From: Prevotella heparinolytica
Lineage (GTDB): Bacteria > Bacteroidota > Bacteroidia > Bacteroidales > Bacteroidaceae
Direction: 5' to 3'
Length of the DNA stretch: 64,000 nucleotides
NCBI RefSeq assembly: GCF_004342845.1
Contig: NZ_SLXB01000019.1
Coordinates: 1-64,000 of the forward strand
In this document: in pieces, positions 35,342 through 44,817 of the stretch
Position numbering within the stretch: the first letter of the stretch is position 1
Layout: each line of letters begins with the position of its first letter
Notes under the pieces: generated by a model
What the model saw: the letters and a program-made list of their open reading frames with translations, nothing else
The model's database searches: none
Told to the model about the DNA's origin: nothing
Made by a program: the position numbers and the translations under genes

Positions 35342-36478
35342 ATGAAAAGTAAATTAATAATAGCCTCTTTATTGTTAGCAGGCGCTTGTGCTACGGTGAG
35401 TGCACAAGAAAAAACAAAATATTATACCGAGAAGGCTTCGGATAATATTTTCTTAGGAGTTGGTGTTGGGGGAATGAGCGTTATCAATGACGGTTTTAAT
35501 TCTCCGACGATGAACTTTAATGTTTCACTTGGCAAGTATATCACTCCGGTGTGGGGTGTGCGCGGACAAGTGGGTGGTTTTTGGCAGACACTTGACAAGC
35601 AGGATAGTGGCTACCAAAAAGACAAGAAAAAGTTCGGTGAAGTGAATCTGGACGCTATGCTCAACTTGATCAATCTCTTCGGCGGCTATAACCCCAACCG
35701 TGTGTTCGACCTCTACTTGTTTGGTGGTCCTACAATGAATTTGGGCAGGGCTGTAGATACGCAAATCTCAATTCAACAAGGTACAGGCAAACAAACTTAT
35801 GCATATAGCGAAGACGGACTGAAGGCTCGTTTTGGTGCAACAGCAGGTTTGGGACTGGCATATAACATCAATAAAAAGTGGGCAATCAATCTTGAAGGTC
35901 GTTTTGGGGTGACTCCTTCTATCTTCGGTGATGCAAGCGACTGCCGCAAGGCGGAAGCAACTGCTCGCGTAAACTTAGGCTTTGCTTATACTTTCGGTGG
36001 CAAGAAGTTTGTTCCTGCTTCTAACGTCGATGAGGATGCCATCAATGCTGAAATCAACAGATATAGAAGAGAATTGGCAGAAGCACAGGCCGACTTGGCT
36101 AATTGCAAGAACGCATTGGCTAACGTGAGACCGGAAGTGAGAGAAGTTTCCAAGGAAATTGAAGTGGCAGGTCCGCGTGCAATCTTCTTCAGAATCGGTA
36201 GCGCTAAGATTGATGACTATGGTAAGGTTAACATTGAGTTGGCTGCCAAGACGCTGAAAGCTAACCCTGATAAGAAGTATAAAGTTGCCGGTTATTGTGA
36301 TAAGGCTACCGGTAGTGCACCTTTCAACCAGAAGTTGTCCGAGAAACGTGCTCAGGCTGTTTATGATGCTTTGATTGCTCAAGGTGTTGATAAAGATCAG
36401 CTCGAACTCGTAGGCTTCGGCGGTACTGAAAATATGTTCGGTAAGAACTTCTTGAATCGTGTAGTTATTCTGGAATAA
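35342..36478 (+). CDS. OmpA-family outer-membrane protein
   Basis: 378 aa with a signal peptide ending CATVSAQEK near residue 22. The N-terminal ~200 residues form an eight-strand type barrel (VGVGGMSVINDGF, WGVRGQVGGFW, ARFGATAGLGLAYNI). A coiled linker (about 230-270, INRYRRELAEAQADLANCKN) leads to the C-terminal OmpA peptidoglycan-binding domain (FFRIGSAKIDDYGKVNIE; LSEKRAQAVYDALIAQGV). It would tie the outer membrane to the cell wall and may anchor the lipoprotein layer encoded next to it. A terminator follows at 36511. Confidence 0.93.
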   Translation: MKSKLIIASLLLAGACATVSAQEKTKYYTEKASDNIFLGVGVGGMSVINDGFNSPTMNFNVSLGKYITPVWGVRGQVGGFWQTLDKQDSGYQKDKKKFGEVNLDAMLNLINLFGGYNPNRVFDLYLFGGPTMNLGRAVDTQISIQQGTGKQTYAYSEDGLKARFGATAGLGLAYNINKKWAINLEGRFGVTPSIFGDASDCRKAEATARVNLGFAYTFGGKKFVPASNVDEDAINAEINRYRRELAEAQADLANCKNALANVRPEVREVSKEIEVAGPRAIFFRIGSAKIDDYGKVNIELAAKTLKANPDKKYKVAGYCDKATGSAPFNQKLSEKRAQAVYDALIAQGVDKDQLELVGFGGTENMFGKNFLNRVVILE

Positions 36479-36510
36479 TATACTTGTGATTTAGGAGACT
36501 CTAAAAATAG

Positions 36511-36540
36511 AAGGCGTCTGGAAGTCAGACGCCTTTTTTT
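36511..36540 (+). terminator. Rho-independent terminator after OmpA gene
   Basis: AAGGCGTCTG pairs with CAGACGCCTT around a GAAGT loop, followed by eight T. The second YjbH gene beyond it must rely on readthrough or on its own promoter. Confidence 0.93.
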
Positions 36541-36596
36541 GATGAATAATCCGGCACGTGCATTATTTATTGTTATAGTGACTGAATCTTTATGTG

Positions 36597-37349
36597 ATGA
36601 TGAAGTTTAAACTGTTCTTTTTTATTCTTTTCTGCTCTCTGGTAAGTTCTGCTTCTGCACAATTGACGTATGGGGTGACCGGACTCTTGCATGCTCCTTC
36701 TGCTGAAATGCAGCGAGATAAGACTTTTATGTTCGGTGGAAACTTCTTGAACAAAGAATTGACTCCTCCCACTTGGTATTATCATACTTATAATTATTTC
36801 TTGAATGTAACCATATTGCCTTTTTTGGAAGTGGCTTATACTTGTACACTTGTCAAAGCAGAGGCTTTAGGACTTGCACCTTATGGATATAGTGGATTTA
36901 CTAACCAGGATCGTTATTTCTCCATCCGGTTGCAAGCTTTGAAGGAGGGGCAGTTCTGGAAGTATATGCCCTCGGTAGTACTGGGTACGTCAGACCCTTT
37001 TACTTCTTCTGGGGGAGGAGAAGTAGCTTCTCCCCAAGGGAATGGCTACTATAGCAGGTTCTATATTGCCGCCTCCACACATATTCCGGTAGTTGGTAAA
37101 GAAGAAATTGGTGTGCATCTTTCCTATCTTTATAATGAACGCAAAGAGTATAAACTGAACGGGCTGGCATTAGGAGTCACTTATAATCCCTCTTTCCATC
37201 CTCAGTTGCGATTGGTAGCAGAATATGATTCCAAAGATTTTGCTTTGGGAGCCTCTTATCTGTTATTTAACCATCTGCATATACAAGTGGAGATGCAGAA
37301 AATGCGCTATTTTAGCGGTGGATTAGCTTATAAGATTCATTTGAAATAA
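36597..37349 (+). CDS. YjbH-like outer-membrane protein, second
   Basis: 250 aa with a signal peptide (FFFILFCSLVSSASA, residues 5-22). The mature part begins QLTYGVTGLLHAPSAEMQRD, the form seen at the start of YjbH-domain proteins, followed by beta-barrel strands and ending YFSGGLAYKIHLK. YjbH proteins act with extracellular polysaccharide export in enterobacteria; the role here is inferred. Three starts are possible within six bases (GTG 36594, ATG 36597, ATG 36600). It follows the OmpA gene across a strong terminator. Confidence 0.75.
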   Translation: MMKFKLFFFILFCSLVSSASAQLTYGVTGLLHAPSAEMQRDKTFMFGGNFLNKELTPPTWYYHTYNYFLNVTILPFLEVAYTCTLVKAEALGLAPYGYSGFTNQDRYFSIRLQALKEGQFWKYMPSVVLGTSDPFTSSGGGEVASPQGNGYYSRFYIAASTHIPVVGKEEIGVHLSYLYNERKEYKLNGLALGVTYNPSFHPQLRLVAEYDSKDFALGASYLLFNHLHIQVEMQKMRYFSGGLAYKIHLK

Positions 37350-37480
37350 TCGGGAAGATTATCTTTTTAATAACGTGCGGGTTATGCAGGGTGGCATAAT
37401 CCGCATGTTTTTTAATTCCTAAAGATTTCCCATTTTGCCTATATAAATATAATATTGAAGGCATAATCCAAATTTAATCG

Positions 37481-37488
37481 TAATTTTG
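37481..37488 (+). promoter_or_regulatory. -7 element of ruvX
   Basis: TAATTTTG fits TAnnTTTG and ends 9 bp before the ruvX start, giving a very short leader. Confidence 0.45.
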
Positions 37489-37497
37489 TAGTCCATT

Positions 37498-37923
37498 ATG
37501 AGTAGAATAATAGCGATAGATTACGGTCGAAAACGTACAGGTATTGCCGTGAGTGATACACTACAGATGATTGCCAACGGATTGACAACGGTGCCTACGC
37601 ATCAGTTGCTCTCCTTTTTGCTTGATTATGTGGCCAAAGAACCGGTGGAGCGTATTTTAGTAGGCCTTCCCAAACAAATGAATAATGAGGTTTCGGAAAA
37701 TATGAAACATATTGAACCTTTTGTGCGTTCCTTAAGGAAGAAGCTGCCGGATATACCAATAGAATATGCAGACGAACGTTTTACGTCTGTATTGGCACAT
37801 CGAACGATGCTCGAAGGAGGGCTGAAAAAGAAAGATCGTCAGAATAAGGCCCTGGTTGACGAGATCAGTGCAACCATTATCTTGCAGACTTACTTGGAGA
37901 ACAGACGCTTCTCTCTGTCATGA
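37498..37923 (+). CDS. ruvX: Putative pre-16S rRNA nuclease / Holliday junction resolvase YqgF
   Basis: 141 aa with an RNase H-like fold. The N-terminal IIAIDYGRKRTGIAVSD carries the first catalytic Asp, LVGLPKQMN lies near residue 57, and YADERFTSVLA near 94 and DEISATIILQTYL near 120 carry the other acidic residues. YqgF trims 16S rRNA 5' ends in E. coli. It is followed by def after 43 bp. Confidence 0.93.
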   Translation: MSRIIAIDYGRKRTGIAVSDTLQMIANGLTTVPTHQLLSFLLDYVAKEPVERILVGLPKQMNNEVSENMKHIEPFVRSLRKKLPDIPIEYADERFTSVLAHRTMLEGGLKKKDRQNKALVDEISATIILQTYLENRRFSLS

Positions 37924-37966
37924 TGAAAAAGAATTTCTAATAAAAAATTGTAACTGATTTAAGAGA

Positions 37967-38524
37967 ATGATTTTACCTGTTTATGTGTATGGTCAGCCTG
38001 TTTTAAGAAAGGTGGCTGAAGATATAACTCCGGACTATCCGAATTTGAAGGAGTTGATAGATAATATGTTTGAAACAATGGATAATGCCGAAGGCGTGGG
38101 GCTTGCTGCACCGCAAATCGGTCTTCCTGTCCGGGTAGTTACCATTGATTTGGATGTGTTGTCGGATGATTTTCCTGAATACAAGGGATTTCGTAAGGCA
38201 TATATCAATGCTCATATTTTGGAAGTTTCAGGCGAAGAGGTTTCTATGGATGAGGGCTGTTTAAGTCTTCCGGGAGTCCACGAACCAGTGAAGCGCGCTA
38301 ATCGGATACGTGTGAAGTATCTGGATGAGAATCTGGTAGAACATGATGAAGTGATAGAAGGATATTTGGCTCGGGTCATGCAGCATGAGTTCGATCATTT
38401 GGATGGAAAAATGTTTATCGATCACCTGTCTCCGCTTCGCAAACAGATGATTAAAGGAAAGCTGAATGCCATATTGAAAGGTAAGGCACATTGCACCTAC
38501 AAGGTGAAAACTGTAAAGAAATAG
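37967..38524 (+). CDS. def: Peptide deformylase
   Basis: Removes the formyl group from nascent polypeptides; metal-dependent. The 185-aa protein has all three motifs: [10 protein letters not shown] (residues 44-53), EGCLSLPG near 103 with the Cys ligand, and QHEFDHLDG near 142 with two His ligands and the catalytic Glu. Probably in an operon with ruvX upstream; the TPR gene downstream has its own -7 element. Confidence 0.97.
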   Translation: MILPVYVYGQPVLRKVAEDITPDYPNLKELIDNMFETMDNAEGVGLAAPQIGLPVRVVTIDLDVLSDDFPEYKGFRKAYINAHILEVSGEEVSMDEGCLSLPGVHEPVKRANRIRVKYLDENLVEHDEVIEGYLARVMQHEFDHLDGKMFIDHLSPLRKQMIKGKLNAILKGKAHCTYKVKTVKK

Positions 38525-38557
38525 AGGGATGTATATAGCCAAATAAGCGGAAAATAT

Positions 38558-38565
38558 TATTTTTG
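38558..38565 (+). promoter_or_regulatory. -7 element of the TPR gene
   Basis: TATTTTTG fits TAnnTTTG, 27 bp before the start at 38593. A tiny ATGAAATAA frame (38583-38591) lies in the short leader. Confidence 0.45.
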
Positions 38566-38592
38566 CTTCGTTACAAGCGTTTATGAAATAAG

Positions 38593-40647
38593 ATGATAAA
38601 AAAAATACTGTCGGTTATTTTGCTGCTACCCACATTGATGTATGCGCAGATCAATACGGAAAGGGTAATGACTATCGCTCGGAATGCTTTGTATTTTGAG
38701 GATTATGTGCTTTCCATTCAATATTTCAATCAGGTAATCAACGCCAAGCCTTATTTGTATGAACCCTACTTCTTTCGAGGGCTGGCTAAAATAAATCTGG
38801 ATGATTATCAGGGTGCAGAAGCTGATTGTGATGCTGCGATTCAGAGAAATCCCTTTGTGGTAGGCGCTTACCAAATCAGGGGATTGGCGCGCATCAGGCA
38901 GAATAAGTTTGACGAGGCAATCGAAGATTATAAGACGGCTATCAAGTATGACCCGGAGAATGTGGTGCTTTGGCATAACCTTTCTCTTTGCCGCATTCAG
39001 AAGAAGGAGTACGAGGCGGCTAAAGAGGAGCTGGACAAACTTTTGTCAATTGCTCCGAAATATACCCGTGCCTATCTGATGAGAGGGGAAGCCTTTTTGA
39101 AGCAGAATGACACGATACAAGCCTTGCGTGATTTTGACAGAGCCATTGAGATGGATCGTTACGACCCGGATGGATGGGGTGCAAGGGCCATCGTGCGCAT
39201 TCAGCAGGCCAAGTATAAAGATGCGGAGGCCGATTTGGATCAGGCAATACGCTTGAGTGCAAAAAATGCCGGTAATTACATCAATCGTGCTTTGACGCGT
39301 TTTCATCAGAATAACCTGCGGGGAGCCATGAGTGATTATGATTTGGCGTTGGACATCGATCCGAACAATTTCCTCGGTCACTATAACCGTGGTTTGCTGC
39401 GTGCCAAGGTGGGCGATGACAACCGGGCAATAGAAGACTTTGACTTTGTGTTGAAGATTGAACCGGATAATATGATGGCAACTTTCAACCGAGGTGTGCT
39501 GCGTGCGCAGGTCGGTGATTATCGGGGAGCTGTCAGTGACTATTCCAGAGTGATAAAGGAACATCCTAATTTTGTGGCAGGTTACTATCAGCGTGCGGAA
39601 GCCCGCAAAAAGATTGGTGATATGAAAGGGGCTGAACAGGATGAGTTCAAGATTATGAAGATGCAGATAGACAGGCGCAACAACATCATTTCCAAGAAGG
39701 GGGGCAATGACGCCAAAGATACGGCAGACAATACTTCTGATGATTCGGATGAGGATAAAGGGAAAACCCGAAAGAAATCGGACAGGAACATGGAGAACTA
39801 TCGTAAGATAGTGATTGCGGATGATTCGGAAGCTGAGCAACGCTACAAGAGCGATTACCGCGGGCGCGTGCAAGATAGGAATGTAACAATCAAGCTTGAA
39901 TCGATGTATGCTCTGACTTATTATGAGAAGCTGAGTGACGTAAAACGCATCGTGCATTATCATAAATACATAGAGGGTTTGAATCATGAAAAGCTTTTCC
40001 CGAAACCGTTGCGCATCACTAATATGGAGGCTCCGTTGACGCAAGAACAGGTGAATTATCATTTTGCTTTGATAGATACCCATACGTCTGATGTGGTGGC
40101 TGATGATACAAATGCCCAAAAACGGTTTATGCGCGGTCTGGACTTTTATCTTGTTCAGGACTTCACAAGTTCTATTGATGACTTTACAAAAAGTATTTTG
40201 CTGGACGATACTTTTTTCCCTGCATACTTCATGCGTGCTTTGGTGCGTTGCAAGCAACTGGAATATAGAAAAGCGGAAGCAGCAATGAGCGAAGGGGCCA
40301 CTTCCGGTACATCCGACGTGAAGAAGGCAGAAGTTACAGCAGTAGATTATGAAATTGTGAAGAGCGATTTAGATAATGTCATCCGTTTGGCTCCCGACTT
40401 TGCTTATGCCTATTATAATAGGGGTAATGTTTCCTCTTTATTGAAAGATTATCGCGCAGCTTTGGTGGATTATGATAAAGTGATTGAACTAAATCCGGAT
40501 TTTGCCGAAGCGTATTTTAACCGTGGATTGACACATATCTTCTTAGGCAATAACAAACAAGGTATTTCCGATTTGAGTAAAGCCGGAGAGTTGGGTATTG
40601 TATCGGCCTATAATATCATAAAAAGGTTTACGGATGTGAGAGAATAA
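38593..40647 (+). CDS. Secreted tetratricopeptide-repeat protein
   Basis: 684 aa with an N-terminal signal peptide (KILSVILLLPTLMYAQ). At least nine TPR units run from about residue 25 to 370 (for example AYQIRGLARIRQNKFDEAIE; AGNYINRALTRFHQNNLRGA; GHYNRGLLRAKVGDDNRAIE), and three more from about 505 to 675 (YAYYNRGNVSSLLKDYRAAL; EAYFNRGLTHIFLGNNKQG). A charged low-complexity linker (KDTADNTSDDSDEDKGK, about 375-395) separates the two blocks. It is probably a periplasmic scaffold; the partner is unknown. It lies between def and thrS, each with its own promoter element. Confidence 0.9.
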   Translation: MIKKILSVILLLPTLMYAQINTERVMTIARNALYFEDYVLSIQYFNQVINAKPYLYEPYFFRGLAKINLDDYQGAEADCDAAIQRNPFVVGAYQIRGLARIRQNKFDEAIEDYKTAIKYDPENVVLWHNLSLCRIQKKEYEAAKEELDKLLSIAPKYTRAYLMRGEAFLKQNDTIQALRDFDRAIEMDRYDPDGWGARAIVRIQQAKYKDAEADLDQAIRLSAKNAGNYINRALTRFHQNNLRGAMSDYDLALDIDPNNFLGHYNRGLLRAKVGDDNRAIEDFDFVLKIEPDNMMATFNRGVLRAQVGDYRGAVSDYSRVIKEHPNFVAGYYQRAEARKKIGDMKGAEQDEFKIMKMQIDRRNNIISKKGGNDAKDTADNTSDDSDEDKGKTRKKSDRNMENYRKIVIADDSEAEQRYKSDYRGRVQDRNVTIKLESMYALTYYEKLSDVKRIVHYHKYIEGLNHEKLFPKPLRITNMEAPLTQEQVNYHFALIDTHTSDVVADDTNAQKRFMRGLDFYLVQDFTSSIDDFTKSILLDDTFFPAYFMRALVRCKQLEYRKAEAAMSEGATSGTSDVKKAEVTAVDYEIVKSDLDNVIRLAPDFAYAYYNRGNVSSLLKDYRAALVDYDKVIELNPDFAEAYFNRGLTHIFLGNNKQGISDLSKAGELGIVSAYNIIKRFTDVRE

Positions 40648-40688
40648 CATTTTTTTGCTAAAAAAACAGAATATCAAAAAGAATTAGC

Positions 40689-40696
40689 TATTTTTG
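40689..40696 (+). promoter_or_regulatory. -7 element of thrS
   Basis: TATTTTTG fits TAnnTTTG, 31 bp before the thrS start. No T-box or other riboswitch-like structure is evident. Confidence 0.45.
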
Positions 40697-40727
40697 CGTT
40701 CTAAAAAAAGAAATATACATAAGAATT

Positions 40728-42668
40728 ATGATAAAGATAACATTTCCAGACGGCTCTGTTCGTGAATATAACGAAGGTGTAACGGGGCTGCAAATTGCAG
40801 AAAGCATCAGTTCACGGTTGGCTCAGGATGTACTGGCATGTGGTGTGAACGGGGAAACTTATGATTTGGGGCGTCCTGTCATGCAAGACGCTGAAGTTGT
40901 ACTTTATAAATGGGAGGATGAGCAAGGAAAACATGCTTTTTGGCATACCAGTGCTCACTTGTTGGCCGAAGCTTTGCAGGAATTGTATCCCGGAATTCAG
41001 TTCGGCATAGGCCCTGCCATTGAGAATGGTTTCTATTATGATGTGGATCCGGGAGAAACAGCCATTAAGGAGGCCGACCTTCCGGCTATTGAGAAGAAAA
41101 TGGCGGAATTGGTTGCGAAGAAAGAGGCGGTTGTCAGAAAGAGTATTGCGAAGAACGATGCTTTGAAGATGTTTGGTGACCGTGGAGAGACTTATAAATG
41201 CGAGCTGATTTCGGAACTGGAAGACGGGCATATCACGACTTATACACAAGGTGCATTTACCGATTTGTGCCGTGGCCCTCACTTGATGACTACCGCGCCT
41301 ATCAAAGCCATAAAATTGACTTCCGTGGCTGGTGCTTATTGGCGTGGTCGTGAAGACCGCAAAATGATGACTCGCATCTATGGCATCACATTCCCGAAGA
41401 AGAAGATGCTGGATGAATATTTGGTTATGTTGGAGGAAGCTAAGAAACGCGACCACCGTAAAATCGGCAAGGAGATGGACTTATTCATGTTCTCTGATAC
41501 GGTGGGTAAGGGGTTGCCGATGTGGTTGCCGAAAGGTACTGCTCTGCGTATCCGTTTGCAAGATTTCCTGCGGCGTATCCAAGCTCGATATGATTATCAG
41601 GAAGTTATGTGTCCACCCATCGGTAACAAGTTACTTTATATCACCTCCGGACATTATGCAAAATATGGCAAGGATTCATTTCAACCTATCCATACGCCGG
41701 AGGAGGGAGAAGAGTATTTCCTGAAGCCGATGAACTGTCCTCACCACTGTATGATTTATAAGAATACACCTCGTTCCTATAAGGATCTTCCTTTGCGTCT
41801 GGCAGAGTTTGGTACGGTTTGCCGTTATGAACAGAGCGGTGAACTGCACGGGTTGACACGTGTTCGCAGTTTTACGCAGGATGATGCACATATCTTTTGC
41901 CGTCCCGATCAGGTGAAGGATGAGTTCCTTCGTGTGATGGATATCATTTCCATTGTATTCCAGTCAATGAACTTTGAGAATTTTGAAGCGCAGATTTCCT
42001 TGCGCGACAAGGTGAATCGCGAAAAGTATATCGGTAGCGACGAGAATTGGGAGAAAGCGGAGCAGGCCATCATCGAAGCATGCGAAGAGAAAGGGCTGAA
42101 GGCGAGAGTTGAATATGGTGAAGCGGCTTTCTATGGGCCTAAGCTGGACTTCATGGTGAAGGATGCTATCGGGCGTCACTGGCAATTGGGCACTATTCAG
42201 GTGGACTACAATTTGCCGGAACGATTTCAGTTGGAATATACCGGTGCAGACAATCAAAAGCATCGTCCCGTCATGGTGCATCGTGCTCCGTTTGGTTCGA
42301 TGGAGCGTTTTGTTGCTGTTCTGATTGAACATACGGCAGGCAAGTTTCCGCTGTGGTTGACTCCTGATCAAGTGGCTATCTTGCCCATCAGTGAGAAATT
42401 CAATGATTACGCTTATGAGATAAAGCAATATCTGAAAAAATATGATATTCGTGCTATTGTAGACGAACGTAATGAGAAAATCGGTCGTAAGATTCGCGAC
42501 AATGAGATGAAGCGTATTCCTTATATGCTGGTTGTGGGCGAAAAAGAAGCTGAAAATAGAGTAGTTGCAGTGCGTAAGCAAGGAGAAGGGGATAAAGGAA
42601 CCCTAAAAATAGAGGATTTTGCAAAAAAAGTGAATGAAGAGGTTCAAAATATGATAAATAAGTGGTAA
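40728..42668 (+). CDS. thrS: Threonyl-tRNA synthetase
   Basis: Charges tRNA-Thr. The 646-aa protein has the full layout: TGS domain (residues 1-60, [20 protein letters not shown]), editing domain with [11 protein letters not shown] near 72 and the CRGPH motif near 180, the class II catalytic core with motif 2 [20 protein letters not shown] near 365-390 and motif 3 GSMERF near 525, and the anticodon-binding domain at the C-terminus. The zinc Cys lies in [11 protein letters not shown] near 337. It heads the thrS-infC-rpmI-rplT cluster, a common arrangement. Confidence 0.98.
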   Translation: MIKITFPDGSVREYNEGVTGLQIAESISSRLAQDVLACGVNGETYDLGRPVMQDAEVVLYKWEDEQGKHAFWHTSAHLLAEALQELYPGIQFGIGPAIENGFYYDVDPGETAIKEADLPAIEKKMAELVAKKEAVVRKSIAKNDALKMFGDRGETYKCELISELEDGHITTYTQGAFTDLCRGPHLMTTAPIKAIKLTSVAGAYWRGREDRKMMTRIYGITFPKKKMLDEYLVMLEEAKKRDHRKIGKEMDLFMFSDTVGKGLPMWLPKGTALRIRLQDFLRRIQARYDYQEVMCPPIGNKLLYITSGHYAKYGKDSFQPIHTPEEGEEYFLKPMNCPHHCMIYKNTPRSYKDLPLRLAEFGTVCRYEQSGELHGLTRVRSFTQDDAHIFCRPDQVKDEFLRVMDIISIVFQSMNFENFEAQISLRDKVNREKYIGSDENWEKAEQAIIEACEEKGLKARVEYGEAAFYGPKLDFMVKDAIGRHWQLGTIQVDYNLPERFQLEYTGADNQKHRPVMVHRAPFGSMERFVAVLIEHTAGKFPLWLTPDQVAILPISEKFNDYAYEIKQYLKKYDIRAIVDERNEKIGRKIRDNEMKRIPYMLVVGEKEAENRVVAVRKQGEGDKGTLKIEDFAKKVNEEVQNMINKW

Positions 42669-42790
42669 CTTTGTCGCCAATTGTAAAAGCATAGCATGTA
42701 ATAGATGTTTTAAAGGTGGCTTTTGCTTAATAACAAAACATAAATTTGGGAATAATAAACAAGAAACAAACTGGAAGTAAACGTTATTTA

Positions 42791-43378
42791 ATGAAAAATG
42801 ACAGCTTAAAAGGGCAACATCGGATTAACGAACAGATCCGCGCCAAAGAAGTACGCATCGTGGGCGATGAAATAGAACCAAAGGTCTACCCGATAGCACA
42901 AGCTTTAAAACTTGCCGAAGAACATGAAGCAGACCTCGTGGAAATATCTCCGAATGCAATTCCTCCTGTCTGTCGTATTATCGATTATTCCAAATTTCTG
43001 TATCAATTAAAAAAACGTCAAAAGGAGCAAAAGGCCAAGCAGGTTAAGGTCAATGTAAAGGAAATCCGATTTGGTCCTCAGACAGATGATCATGATTATA
43101 ACTTTAAGTTGAAGCATGCCAAGGGTTTTCTGGAAGACGGAGACAAAGTAAAAGCATATGTATTCTTTAAAGGACGTTCTATTTTGTTTAAAGAGCAAGG
43201 AGAAGTATTGCTTCTGCGATTTGCTAATGACTTGGAGGAATATGCAAAGGTGGATCAGATGCCTATTTTAGAGGGAAAACGAATGACCATTCAGCTTTCA
43301 CCGAAAAAGGCTGCTGCACCGAAGAAGACGGTTTCGAAGCTGGAGGATACAGCCGCTCCGGTAGAAACAGAAGAGTAA
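42791..43378 (+). CDS. infC: Translation initiation factor IF-3
   Basis: Keeps ribosomal subunits apart and checks initiator tRNA. The start at 42791 gives [20 protein letters not shown] and 195 aa, the usual Bacteroides form; a TTG 45 bp upstream is in frame. The N-domain has [20 protein letters not shown] near 37, and the C-domain has [20 protein letters not shown] near 92. The C-terminus carries an Ala/Pro/Lys tail (about 175-195). Some bacteria start infC with a rare codon for autoregulation; that is not seen here unless the TTG is used. Confidence 0.94.
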   Translation: MKNDSLKGQHRINEQIRAKEVRIVGDEIEPKVYPIAQALKLAEEHEADLVEISPNAIPPVCRIIDYSKFLYQLKKRQKEQKAKQVKVNVKEIRFGPQTDDHDYNFKLKHAKGFLEDGDKVKAYVFFKGRSILFKEQGEVLLLRFANDLEEYAKVDQMPILEGKRMTIQLSPKKAAAPKKTVSKLEDTAAPVETEE

Positions 43379-43448
43379 TGAAGAAATGAGTAACGCCATA
43401 GGTATAGTGCGTTGCCATAATTTAATAATTTAAAAGTTTTAAAAGAAG

Positions 43449-43646
43449 ATGCCAAAGATCAAGACTAACTCCGGTGCTAAAAAAAGATTCACTCTTACCG
43501 GAACAGGTAAAATCAAAAGAAAGCACGCTTTTCATAGTCATATCCTGACTAAGAAAACTAAGAAGCAAAAAAGAAACTTGTGCTATTCTACACTTGTCAG
43601 TCCGACAGATGTAAATCAAGTGAAAGAGCTCTTAGCGATGAAGTAA
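43449..43646 (+). CDS. rpmI: 50S ribosomal protein L35
   Basis: 65 aa, [20 protein letters not shown], the standard bL35 opening, followed by [20 protein letters not shown]. Length matches the family. It lies 70 bp after infC and 99 bp before rplT in the usual order. Confidence 0.97.
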   Translation: MPKIKTNSGAKKRFTLTGTGKIKRKHAFHSHILTKKTKKQKRNLCYSTLVSPTDVNQVKELLAMK

Positions 43647-43745
43647 CTAAAGCGTACTAAAGAAATTAAAGTTATTAACCGAATGCTTTAGCTTTAAGAC
43701 TGTTACGTGAAGTAACGGCGCTGACATTCAAAAACAAGTAAAACT

Positions 43746-44096
43746 ATGCCAAGATCAGTAAATCATGTTGCTTCTAGAGCAAGAAGAAAGAAAATTTTGA
43801 AATTAACCAGAGGTTACTTTGGTGCAAGAAAGAACGTTTGGACCGTAGCCAAGAATACTTGGGAAAAAGGTTTGACTTATGCGTTCCGTGACCGTAAAAA
43901 CAAGAAAAGAAACTTCCGCGCTTTGTGGATTCAACGTATCAACGCAGCCGCTCGTTTGGAAGGTATGTCTTATTCTAAGTTGATGGGTGCTTTGCACAAA
44001 GCAGGAATCGAAATCAACCGCAAGGTGTTGGCTGATTTAGCGATGAACCATCCGGAAGCTTTCAAGGCTATTGTAGCCAAAGTAAAAGCTGCATAA
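43746..44096 (+). CDS. rplT: 50S ribosomal protein L20
   Basis: 116 aa, [20 protein letters not shown] with the basic N-terminal extension that threads 23S rRNA, then [20 protein letters not shown]. Binds early in 50S assembly; in E. coli and Bacillus it represses its own operon. The 99-bp gap before it could hold such a site but I see no clear match. Terminator follows at 44117. Confidence 0.98.
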   Translation: MPRSVNHVASRARRKKILKLTRGYFGARKNVWTVAKNTWEKGLTYAFRDRKNKKRNFRALWIQRINAAARLEGMSYSKLMGALHKAGIEINRKVLADLAMNHPEAFKAIVAKVKAA

Positions 44097-44116
44097 GCCG
44101 GTTATGCTGATAAACT

Positions 44117-44153
44117 CAAGGTGCTGACTACCATCCGGTAGTTGGCACTTTTT
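44117..44153 (+). terminator. Terminator after rplT
   Basis: AAGGTGCTGACTACC pairs with GGTAGTTGGCACTT (one bulge, one G-T), followed by TTT. Ends the thrS-infC-rpmI-rplT cluster. Confidence 0.8.
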
Positions 44154-44249
44154 CTTTCTCGGCAGATTTTGAAAAGGCGAAAGAGACAAGGCTTTGAAAC
44201 AAAGTTTTATTTTTGCTTGTTTCTTTAATAGAAACTTCCTACCTTTGTT

Positions 44250-44354
44250 ATGAAAAAAAATAGCCGCATTGATTGGATCGGGAAACTCATCAAGTTTTAT
44301 GAAATACCGAGACAAGTTTCGTTTCTTGATGGCGGGCCACGCCCTTCGGGGTAA
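44250..44354 (+). CDS. Possible small or frame-broken ORF (34 aa)
   Basis: The frame MKKNSRIDWIGKLIKFYEIP... stops after 34 codons at a TAA. The next frame continues open as ...PFGVTFESVDYKEDERSNHV... to beyond 44440, so a single-base change may have split a gene of about 70 codons. TACCTTTG (44240-44247), a -7 match, lies only 2 bp before the ATG, which suggests a leaderless message, and a terminator follows at 44442. The function is not recognised. Positions 44490-44780 hold nothing I can identify. Confidence 0.3.
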   Translation: MKKNSRIDWIGKLIKFYEIPRQVSFLDGGPRPSG

Positions 44355-44441
44355 CCTTTGAGTCGGTGGATTACAAAGAGGACGAACGCTCAAATCATGT
44401 CATACGGAGTTTCATCACATCATCGGTGCGGCTTTCTATAA

Positions 44442-44486
44442 AAAAGGAACGGCAATTGACTAAAATTACCGTTCCTTTTCCTTTTA
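44442..44486. terminator. Terminator hairpin in rplT-ino1 gap
   Basis: AAGGAACGGCAATT pairs with AATTACCGTTCCTT (one mismatch), flanked by an A-run and a T-rich tail, so it could work in both directions. Its presence 345 bp after rplT supports a separate short transcript in this gap. Confidence 0.75.
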
Positions 44487-44782
44487 TTGTCAATCCCTGT
44501 TGTCATTATTATGGCTGATCCCTAAAAAACTATCGGCGATTCATATTCCGGATAAACCTTGTTTTAGAATTCACGTTAAATAGGAAAAAACAGAAGTCCC
44601 TATTGAGAACATTTTCGGGAGAAGGCGCGTTAAACTTATGTATGGTATTTGAATTGTCGGAAGTCACCGAATATTGATAAAACCGGATTAAAATTCAAAT
44701 TGTCGTATTATATCCTGATTGAATATTACTAATGGGACATAAAATCGGATAAAGTAAACAATATTAATTGGGTGAAAAGCTC

Positions 44783-44790
44783 TATTTTTG
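44783..44790 (+). promoter_or_regulatory. -7 element of the inositol-lipid operon
   Basis: TATTTTTG fits TAnnTTTG, 27 bp before the start at 44818. The TTTG box is not evident at the usual distance. Confidence 0.5.
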
Positions 44791-44817
44791 AACGTTTTTT
44801 TAACTCTAAATAATACA

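Noticed and set aside
43647..43745. L20-binding autoregulatory leader before rplT
   Set aside because: Position is suggestive, but I could not match the known leader structures by eye.
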